Assembly: GCA_902783905.1 (NCBI GenBank)
Contig: CACZSP010000278.1
Location: forward strand, 1-6,436
Source of the DNA: an uncultured Ruminococcus sp.
Lineage (GTDB): Bacteria > Bacillota > Clostridia > Oscillospirales > CAG-272
DNA: 6,436 bases
Reading direction: 5' to 3'
Shown: positions 1 through 3,978 of the stretch, piece after piece
Layout: each line of letters starts with the position of its first letter
Numbering within the stretch: position 1 is the first letter of the stretch
Translations under genes and position numbers: made by a program
Notes under the pieces: generated by a model
What the model saw: the letters and a program-made list of their open reading frames with translations, nothing else
Told to the model about the DNA's origin: nothing
The model's database searches: none

Positions 1-71
1 GGGGGTAGCGAAGCGGCGGCGCGGTAGTGAAGACACAACGGGGGGCTGTCAGAGCCGCGCCAGTGCCCAGG

Positions 72-88
72 TCAGCCGTTCCGGCTGA
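72..88. repeat. Perfect 7-bp palindrome with TTC loop
   Basis: The arms TCAGCCG (72-78) and CGGCTGA (82-88) are exact reverse complements around a 3-base loop. No T-run follows on either strand, so it is not a classical intrinsic terminator. It lies in the GC-rich part of the non-coding region. Confidence 0.6.
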
Positions 89-163
89 GCCTGCCGCAGC
101 GAGACGGTGGCGTCGAAGCGACAGGATGAGGGGGGCGAGTCGTAACGATACAGGTGGTATTGG

Positions 164-186
164 GGTTTCATTCTTTGAATGGAACC
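164..186. repeat. Imperfect 10-bp palindrome (GGTTTCATTC / GAATGGAACC)
   Basis: The arms 164-173 and 177-186 pair over ten positions with one G-U wobble around the loop TTT. It is the second of three hairpin-forming palindromes in the first 262 bases. There is no adjacent T-run, so its function is unknown. It could be part of a dispersed intergenic repeat or an RNA fold. Confidence 0.5.
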
Positions 187-230
187 TGGTTTCGACGCAA
201 TAACAGGCGCAAAAAGAGCCGTCAATGACG

Positions 231-262
231 CGACGCGAAATCCGGAACGGATTTCGCCGTCG
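231..262. repeat. Strong 10-14 bp palindrome with GAA loop
   Basis: GCGAAATCCG (235-244) and CGGATTTCGC (248-257) are perfect reverse complements around GAA. Four more pairs (231-234 with 259-262) form if C258 bulges. It ends about 60 bp before the dgo -35 box. A T-run is missing on the plus side, so termination of an upstream transcript would be atypical. Alternatives are an operator or a repeat element. Confidence 0.55.
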
Positions 263-323
263 AATTGTGCGGTATTGCCTTAGAACAAAATGCAGGAAAT
301 AATGATGCTTCGTCGAAAGCCGT

Positions 324-352
324 TTGACTTTTCCGACAAAATAATGTATAAT
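324..352 (+). promoter_or_regulatory. Sigma-A type promoter of the dgo operon
   Basis: The -35 box TTGACT (324-329) is separated by exactly 17 bp from a perfect -10 box TATAAT (347-352). Transcription would start near 359, leaving a leader of about 50 nt before dgoD. A short inverted repeat, CGGAA (375-379) and TTCCG (387-391), lies in that leader just ahead of the Shine-Dalgarno AAGGAG (398-403) and could be an operator or a small hairpin. No regulator gene is visible, so the control circuit is not inferable. Confidence 0.8.
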
Positions 353-410
353 AACAAAAAAGATATATGTTTGCCGGAATAATAACTTCCGAGACACAAG
401 GAGAGGTATT

Positions 411-1556
411 ATGAAAATAACCGGATTTAAAACTTATCAGGTCGAGCCGAGATGGCTGTTTCTGAAGCTTGAGACCGACGAAGGGATCTGCGGATGGGGC
501 GAGCCGGTGATCGAGGGAAAGGCCTCGACGGTTGAAGCGTGCGTACGCGAGATGATGCCTTACGTTATCGGACGTGACCCGCGCGAAATAGAGGATATAT
601 TCCAGGTCCTTTACCGCGGCGCCTTCTACCGCGGAGGCCCGATCGTTTCGTCAGCGATATCCGGGATCGAGCAGGCGCTCTGGGATATAAAAGGGAAGTA
701 CTACGGAATACCCGTTTACGAGTTCCTCGGCGGGAAATGCCGCGACAGCATCGACGTATACGGCTGGATCGGAGGAGACCGCCCCGCGGACGTCGGAAAG
801 ACCGCGAAGGAGCAGAAGGATCTCGGCTTTAAAGCGATAAAGATGAACGCGACGGCAGAGATGCACTATATCGATTCGTACGAAAAGGTCGACGGAGTGC
901 TCGCGCGCGTCGCCGCCGTCAAAGAAAGCTGCGGCGACGGCTTCGGCGTCGCGCTGGATTTTCACGGCAGGGTGCACAAAAGCATGGCGAAGATCCTCGC
1001 GCGGGAGCTCGACCGGTACAGACTGCTGTTCATAGAGGAGCCGGTCCTTTCGGAAAATTACGAATCTTTTTCGGAGATCGCGAAATACACGTCGGCTCCG
1101 ATCGCCGCGGGCGAGCGTCTTTTCACACGCTGGGACTTCAAAAAGATATTCGAACAGGGCGTCATCGATATAATCCAGCCGGATCTTTCACACGCCGGCG
1201 GCATCCTCGAGGTGCGGAAGATAAGCGCCATGGCGGAGGCGTACGATATGGCGGTCGCGCCGCACTGTCCTCTCGGTCCGGTCGCTCTCGCCGCCTGCCT
1301 GCAGCTTGACGCCTGTACGCCGAACGCCTTTATTCAGGAGCAGAGTCTCGGGATCCATTACAACAGGGGCAGCGATCTGCTCGATTATATAAAGAATCCC
1401 GAAGTCTTCGAATACAGGGACGGAGCGGTGAAGATCCCGTCCGCTCCCGGCCTCGGAGTCGAGGTTAACGAGGAGCTGATCGCCGAAAAGGCACGCGAGC
1501 ACGGCTGGAAAAATCCGGTCTGGAGAAATCACGACGGCACCGTCGCCGAGTGGTAG
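411..1556 (+). CDS. dgoD: D-galactonate dehydratase
   Basis: A cytoplasmic Mg2+-dependent enolase-superfamily dehydratase that converts D-galactonate to 2-dehydro-3-deoxy-D-galactonate. The 381 residues match the length and order of E. coli DgoD closely, including WGEPVIEG near 29-36, ALWDIKGK near 89-96, GGDRPADV near 121-128 and a C-terminal VAEW. Expected active-site residues sit at the family positions: metal ligands D183 (in LDFHGRV), E209 (in FIEEP) and E235 (in AAGER), with acid/base histidines H185 and H285 (in APHCPLGP). The N-terminal capping domain covers about 1-120 and the barrel the rest. The start is supported by AAGGAG seven bases upstream of ATG. It is the first gene of the operon, and dgoK follows after 10 bp. 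Related enolase-superfamily acid-sugar dehydratases are the alternative, but residue agreement and the dgoK/aldolase neighbours favour galactonate. Confidence 0.95.
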   Translation: MKITGFKTYQVEPRWLFLKLETDEGICGWGEPVIEGKASTVEACVREMMPYVIGRDPREIEDIFQVLYRGAFYRGGPIVSSAISGIEQALWDIKGKYYGIPVYEFLGGKCRDSIDVYGWIGGDRPADVGKTAKEQKDLGFKAIKMNATAEMHYIDSYEKVDGVLARVAAVKESCGDGFGVALDFHGRVHKSMAKILARELDRYRLLFIEEPVLSENYESFSEIAKYTSAPIAAGERLFTRWDFKKIFEQGVIDIIQPDLSHAGGILEVRKISAMAEAYDMAVAPHCPLGPVALAACLQLDACTPNAFIQEQSLGIHYNRGSDLLDYIKNPEVFEYRDGAVKIPSAPGLGVEVNEELIAEKAREHGWKNPVWRNHDGTVAEW

Positions 1557-1566
1557 GGGGCGACCC

Positions 1567-2520
1567 ATGCTTCTGATTTCGGTCGACGGCGGGACGACCA
1601 ACACCCGCCTGGTCCTGATACGCGACGGGCAGATCCTGTCGGGACTTCGTCTGAAATTCGGTCTGCGCGACCGGCTGTCGGGAGAGGGACCCTCGTACGG
1701 CGAGACGCTGTCGGGAGGGATACACCGCTTGCTTGACGAAAACGGTATTCCGGAGTCCGGCGTCGCCGGCGTCGCCGTATCGGGAATGATATGCAGCGAG
1801 CGGGGGCTCTGCGAGGTGCCGCACCTGCCCGCTCCGGTCGGTGTGCGGGAACTTGCCGCCGCCGTCGTGCGGGCAAAATTTCCCGATATCGCCGGCATTC
1901 CATTTTTCCTTATCCCGGGCGTTAAGACTTCCGCAGAGGACGGTCTTTCCGGGATCGACGTGATGCGCGGGGAGGAGACCGAACTGTTCGGCATAACGTC
2001 AAAGGCAGGTCTGCGCGGCGATTTTTCGATGATCCTTCCGGGATCGCACTGCAAGATCATTCCGGTGGATCCCGACGGGAAGATTCGCGTCTTTACCACA
2101 ATGCTCAGCGGCGAGCTGATCCGCGCCTCGGCGGAGCATACCATCCTGCGCGAGGGGATCGGGGACGCGTATCCGTCGGAAATCGACAGTGAAAAGCTTC
2201 TCGCGGGCTTCGATTACTCAAGGGAGCACGGCCTTACCGAGGCGCTGTTCAAGGTAAGGATGCTTCAGAAATTCAAAGGATACTCTCCGGAGGAGCTGTT
2301 CTGCTTTCTTTGCGGCGCGGTCCTTTCGGAGGATATGCGAGCGATCGAAAGGAACGCGCGCGGAAAGATATACGTCGGGGGTTCCGAGCCATTCCGGACG
2401 GCTTACGCAACTCTGCTCCGGGAAAGAACGGGACTTGAAGCGGAGGAGGTCCCGGAACAGACCGCCCGTTACGCCGCCGCTTACGGAGCCGAAGCGCTGA
2501 TCGGAGAGATGATGAAATGA
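1567..2520 (+). CDS. dgoK: 2-dehydro-3-deoxygalactonokinase
   Basis: ATP-dependent cytoplasmic sugar-acid kinase that phosphorylates 2-dehydro-3-deoxygalactonate at C6. The 317-residue product is slightly longer than E. coli DgoK (about 292). Family landmarks are an N-terminal phosphate-binding DGGTTNTR (7-14), VMRGEET (132-138), LPGSHCKII (157-165) and SGEL (181-184), a C-terminal VGGSEPF (270-276) and a closing EQTARYAAAYGAEAL segment. The ATG lies 10 bp after the dgoD stop, and a GGGGG run overlapping that stop region (1556-1560) serves as the ribosome site. The stop codon overlaps the ATG of the aldolase gene, implying translational coupling. The substrate assignment leans on the dgoD and aldolase context as well as the family motifs. 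I see no missing core motif. Confidence 0.92.
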   Translation: MLLISVDGGTTNTRLVLIRDGQILSGLRLKFGLRDRLSGEGPSYGETLSGGIHRLLDENGIPESGVAGVAVSGMICSERGLCEVPHLPAPVGVRELAAAVVRAKFPDIAGIPFFLIPGVKTSAEDGLSGIDVMRGEETELFGITSKAGLRGDFSMILPGSHCKIIPVDPDGKIRVFTTMLSGELIRASAEHTILREGIGDAYPSEIDSEKLLAGFDYSREHGLTEALFKVRMLQKFKGYSPEELFCFLCGAVLSEDMRAIERNARGKIYVGGSEPFRTAYATLLRERTGLEAEEVPEQTARYAAAYGAEALIGEMMK

Positions 2521-3191
2521 ACGTAAAAGATGAAAAAAGGCGCATGATGGGCGAATTGCGCCGGGACGCCGTGATCGCCATAATCCGCGGAGTCGCCGCG
2601 GACAAACTGATTCCGCTTGTCGCGTCGCTTTGCGCAGGCGGGATCCGCTGGGCGGAGATAACCTTCGACCAGTCGAAACCGGGAAGCAACGCCGATACCG
2701 CCCGCAGCATTGCCGGATTGAAGCGCGAATTCGCCGGCAGTATGCATATCGGCGCCGGTACCGTCATGACGCAAAGGCAGGCGGAACTTGCGATTGAAGC
2801 CGGTGCGGAATTCCTTATTTCCCCGAACGTCGACGAAAAGATCATCAGCTTTACCTCCTCTACGGCGGCGCTGTCGATACCGGGAGCCATGACTCCCACC
2901 GAGATCGCGGCGGCGTACGCCGCCGGAGCCGACGCCGTCAAGGTCTTCCCGGCCGACGCGCTCGGGCCGGCGTATCTGAAGGCGGTCGCCTCTCCGATGC
3001 CGCATATCCCGCTGATCGCCGTTGGCGGGATCAGCGAGAAAAACGTCCGGGAGTACCTGAATACCGGGATCGCGGGAGTCGGCGTCGGTTCCTCGATGAC
3101 GCCGAAGGAGCTGATAGCGAAAGGCGATTTCGAATCGCTGACCGCGCTGGCAGGAAGATTTTGCAAAGCAGCCGTAGAAATGCATACGTAA
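2517..3191 (+). CDS. dgoA: 2-dehydro-3-deoxy-6-phosphogalactonate (KDPG/KDPGal) aldolase
   Basis: Class I (Schiff-base) aldolase that cleaves the phosphorylated 2-keto-3-deoxy acid to pyruvate and glyceraldehyde-3-phosphate. The 224 residues form one TIM barrel. Landmarks are AIIRG (21-25, substrate arginine R24), WAEITF with the catalytic glutamate E47, IGAGTV (78-83), SPN (102-104), PGAMTPTE (122-129), AVKVFPA with Schiff-base lysine K142, and AVGGIS (168-173). It starts at an ATGA overlap with dgoK, with GGAGAG about eight bases ahead. Inner ATG codons at residues 10 and 11 are alternative starts, since the first nine residues are polar and not conserved in the family. It is somewhat longer than E. 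coli DgoA (about 205). Family members for gluconate (Eda/KdgA) and galactonate are hard to separate by sequence, so the galactonate role rests on the operon. Confidence 0.88.
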   Translation: MNVKDEKRRMMGELRRDAVIAIIRGVAADKLIPLVASLCAGGIRWAEITFDQSKPGSNADTARSIAGLKREFAGSMHIGAGTVMTQRQAELAIEAGAEFLISPNVDEKIISFTSSTAALSIPGAMTPTEIAAAYAAGADAVKVFPADALGPAYLKAVASPMPHIPLIAVGGISEKNVREYLNTGIAGVGVGSSMTPKELIAKGDFESLTALAGRFCKAAVEMHT

Positions 3192-3337
3192 ATGAAAAAG
3201 CAAGTGGAATTTGAACGACTATATTGAAGAACCAAGAAAAAAGCGGCTTGTTTGTCTGAACAACACGGATTTTTGTCAGAAAAACTTCGGGAATCAGCAT
3301 TATATTAACTATTTATTAATTTTTTGTTAACAAAATA
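3192..3337. other. Intergenic spacer after the dgo operon
   Basis: About 145 bp of increasingly AT-rich sequence lies between the aldolase stop and the next promoter. I find no convincing stem followed by a T-run, so the dgo transcript may end by another mechanism or run on toward the terminator at 3658-3704. The final 40 bases are almost pure A/T and probably act as an UP-like element for the toxin promoter. Confidence 0.5.
3322..3335. promoter_or_regulatory. 14-bp perfect palindrome abutting the toxin promoter
   Basis: TTTTGTTAACAAAA is a perfect palindrome centred between 3328 and 3329, ending two bases before the -35 hexamer. It could be an operator or simply an AT-rich promoter-upstream element. 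No DNA-binding gene is adjacent, so the binding factor is unknown. Confidence 0.4.
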
Positions 3338-3367
3338 TTGACATTCGAGTATAAAATGGTGTATAAT
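3338..3367 (+). promoter_or_regulatory. Promoter of the holin-like toxin mRNA
   Basis: Perfect -35 TTGACA (3338-3343) and perfect -10 TATAAT (3362-3367) are separated by 18 bp. Transcription should start around 3374 at GG. The hexamers are full consensus, implying strong constitutive transcription and hence control at the RNA level. The sequence from -35 to leader resembles that of the opposing promoter at 3751-3779. Confidence 0.85.
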
Positions 3368-3387
3368 ACTCCCGGTCTTTGACCCTG

Positions 3388-3424
3388 AGGGAACACCCGA
3401 AACGGTGGCGGTCGCCTCCTTCCA
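3388..3424. repeat. Inverted-repeat arm 1 (toxin leader; partner 3712-3742)
   Basis: On the plus strand this arm runs from AGGGAACACCCG through ACGGT to CCTCCTTCCA. The reverse complement of 3712-3742 reads AGGGAACATCGG, then ACGGT, then CACCTCCTTCCA. The arms differ by a 6-base insertion in arm 1 and a few substitutions. Both are placed about 20 bases or less from their own start of transcription, so the two RNAs begin with related sequence. Confidence 0.75.
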
Positions 3425-3517
3425 TAAGGAAGTACTGATTGATGCGCGTGCGTCAAATTAATCAGTGCTTGCTTAAACGGAAGGGGTGAAAAAAAGTATC
3501 CTCCTTCCGGTTTTTCG

Positions 3518-3529
3518 AAAGGAGGTGAT
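3518..3529 (+). promoter_or_regulatory. Extended Shine-Dalgarno that fixes the toxin start at GTG 3534
   Basis: AAAGGAGGTGAT matches the complement of the 16S rRNA 3' tail over 12 bases, far more than usual. GGAGG ends eight bases before GTG 3534, which is ideal spacing. The ATG at 3528 is in frame but only two bases from GGAGG, so it is too close. The stretch 3519-3528 is the exact complement of ten bases in the opposing small RNA. Confidence 0.8.
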
Positions 3530-3533
3530 GCGT

Positions 3534-3659
3534 GTGACATTGTATTTTGCGATGCCGCAGGCATCGTTGCTTATGGAAATCGGTTTTTCCGAGCTGATAA
3601 GTCTCGCAATGTTTATCGTTGCGCTGATTGCACTCGTGACGAACAATAAACGTAAGTAA
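3534..3659 (+). CDS. Small holin-like membrane toxin (type I TA toxin candidate)
   Basis: The 41-residue peptide begins at GTG, read as Met, then TLYFAMPQ. It continues with a hydrophobic segment at about residues 21-35 (LISLAMFIVALIALV) and ends in a short polar, basic tail TNNKRK. This form, one membrane helix plus a NNK-type lysine/arginine tail and no signal peptide, is that of the putative holin-like toxin (Hol-Tox) family of Firmicutes and recalls TxpA/BsrG-like peptides. Those peptides insert in the cytoplasmic membrane and disturb it when overproduced. The start is chosen from the perfect Shine-Dalgarno eight bases upstream. The stop lies in the A-run leading into the terminator. An in-frame GTG at 3486 would give a 57-residue form but has no properly spaced ribosome site. 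The family assignment is by pattern, and toxicity is inferred. Confidence 0.72.
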   Translation: MTLYFAMPQASLLMEIGFSELISLAMFIVALIALVTNNKRK

Positions 3660-3704
3660 AAAAACTAACCGCCTGACAATTTCCAACTCCGGCGGTTAGT
3701 TTTT
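3658..3704. terminator. Bidirectional terminator shared by toxin mRNA and antisense RNA
   Basis: The stem CTAACCGCC (3665-3673) with GGCGGTTAG (3691-3699) has nine perfect pairs. It is flanked by TTTTT (3700-3704) for plus-strand transcripts and by AAAAAAA (3658-3664), read as U7, for minus-strand transcripts. It begins immediately after the toxin stop. Two convergent RNAs ending here overlap by the terminator region. Confidence 0.9.
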
Positions 3705-3711
3705 AATCGTT

Positions 3712-3742
3712 TGGAAGGAGGTGACCGTCGCCGATGTTCCCT
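3712..3742. repeat. Inverted-repeat arm 2 (antisense RNA 5' part; partner 3388-3424)
   Basis: This is the counterpart of the repeat in the toxin leader, in opposite orientation. Its plus strand reads TGGAAGGAGG at the left end and TGTTCCCT at the right end. It forms the 5' half of the predicted antisense RNA and includes the ten bases complementary to the toxin ribosome site. Confidence 0.75.
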
Positions 3743-3750
3743 TGGCTATT

Positions 3751-3779
3751 ATTATACATCAGGAAGCGCGAAATGTCAA
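3751..3779 (-). promoter_or_regulatory. Promoter of the antisense RNA
   Basis: On the minus strand, TTGACA (3779-3774) and TATAAT (3756-3751) are both full consensus with 17-bp spacing, the ideal distance. Compared with the toxin promoter (18-bp spacer) it should be at least as strong, consistent with the antitoxin RNA being in excess. No gene on the minus strand between here and the dgo operon could be served by it. Confidence 0.85.
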
Positions 3780-3862
3780 TAGATTTCGGCCTTCTTTTTC
3801 AGGCGCTCTTTCGGGTTATAACCGCAAAACTCTTGAAAAACACGGTTTTATGCTGTATCAAT

Positions 3863-3901
3863 AAACGCCGCCGGGAAGGAAATGTCTTCCCGGCGGCGTT
3901 T
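3863..3901 (-). terminator. Intrinsic terminator of the groES-groEL operon
   Basis: AAACGCCGCCGGGAAG (3863-3878) and its perfect 16-base reverse complement (3886-3901) flank a 7-base loop. It lies 78 bp past the groEL stop. Read on the minus strand, the stem is followed by TTTATTG-type sequence, a modest U-tract, but the stem is very stable. It also insulates the chaperonin transcript from the small-RNA promoter beyond. Confidence 0.8.
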
Positions 3902-3914
3902 GTGCGTCCGCATC

Positions 3915-3969
3915 AGCCGGCTTTTCGCCGGTTACGTTTCGCGATTCTTACAATTTGCAACCTGCAAAT
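3915..3969 (-). other. Two small hairpins in the groEL 3' untranslated region
   Basis: 3915-3933 folds AGCCGGC with GCCGGTT around TTTTC (seven pairs, one G-U). 3953-3969 holds the perfect palindrome ATTTGCA-ACC-TGCAAAT. Neither has a T-run. They may protect the 3' end of the transcript or be incidental. Confidence 0.35.
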
Positions 3970-3978
3970 CGCAGTTTA

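Larger units (their letters stand above)
1..323. other. Non-coding region upstream of the dgo operon
   Basis: No credible gene is visible on either strand. Plus-strand frames close quickly, and the two short open frames (minus 171-49, plus 179-283) lack Shine-Dalgarno sequences. The first 150 bases are very GC-rich and purine-biased on the plus strand. The region from about 265 onward becomes AT-richer as it approaches the dgo promoter. Three strong palindromes lie at 72-88, 164-186 and 231-262, listed separately. The composition break and palindrome cluster suggest an intergenic repeat or a degenerate mobile fragment rather than a gene remnant that can be named. The window edge prevents seeing whether the structure continues to the left. 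Confidence 0.5.
3374..3533 (+). promoter_or_regulatory. Long structured 5' leader of the toxin mRNA
   Basis: About 160 nt separate the predicted start of transcription from the GTG start. Visible folds are: a 5-bp hairpin at 3419-3432 (CTTCC/GGAAG); a long stem-loop at 3431-3469, whose outer arms AGTACTGATT and AATCAGTGCT give 10 pairs with one G-U and whose inner arms GATGC and GCGTC add five; and a hairpin pairing CCTCCTT (3500-3506) with AAGGAGG (3519-3525), which buries the toxin ribosome site. A second CCTCCTTCC at 3415-3423 could compete for the same site. A decoy-like GGAAGGGGTGA lies at 3479-3489. The layout suggests the full-length mRNA is poorly translated unless refolded or processed, as known for several type I toxins. 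That last point is inference. Confidence 0.65.
3658..3744 (-). ncRNA. Convergent small RNA, predicted type I antitoxin
   Basis: A consensus promoter on the minus strand (3779-3751) predicts a start near 3744, and the shared terminator ends the RNA near 3658, giving about 85 nt. It holds no open frame. Read 5' to 3', it begins around AAGGGAACATCGG, carries TCACCTCCTT (3724-3715) and ends in the terminator hairpin. TCACCTCCTT is the exact complement of the toxin ribosome site 3519-3528, so binding would block initiation. Its 3' end also overlaps the 3' end of the toxin mRNA in antisense. The arrangement (convergent, shared terminator, second contact at the ribosome site) is like known type I systems such as txpA/RatA and the enterococcal par locus. 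The exact ends are estimates. Confidence 0.72.

Noticed and set aside
49..171. 40-codon minus-strand open frame (starts MKPQYHLYRY)
   Set aside because: There is no proper ribosome site, the composition is odd (Ser/Arg/Pro rich), and it overlaps two palindromes. More likely it is a chance frame in a GC-rich repeat.
188..200. GGTTTCGACG resembles the 5' end of tmRNA
   Set aside because: There is no tRNA-like 3' end with CCA, no tag reading frame and no acceptor-stem partner in the following 200 bases.
179..283. 34-codon plus-strand frame (starts MEPGFDAITG)
   Set aside because: A TGA immediately precedes the ATG, there is no Shine-Dalgarno, and it spans a strong hairpin.
313..328. Possible catabolite-repression (cre-like) site overlapping the dgo -35 box
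   Set aside because: TCGAAAGCCGTTTGA has an extra base in the core and does not fit the cre consensus well enough to call.
1188..2144. 318-codon minus-strand open frame opposite dgoD/dgoK
   Set aside because: It is a shadow of two well-identified genes, with serine/arginine/proline-rich low-complexity translation and no family resemblance.
2273..3235. 320-codon minus-strand open frame opposite dgoK and the aldolase
   Set aside because: It is antisense to conserved catalytic motifs, with no ribosome site and no recognisable domain.
3528..3530. ATG as the toxin start instead of GTG 3534
   Set aside because: It is only two bases from GGAGG, too close for normal initiation. GTG 3534 has ideal eight-base spacing.
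3316..3686. Two minus-strand open frames (3564-3316 and 3686-3462) across the toxin locus
   Set aside because: They run through the toxin leader hairpins and terminator and have no Shine-Dalgarno or family features. The structured RNA interpretation explains the sequence better.
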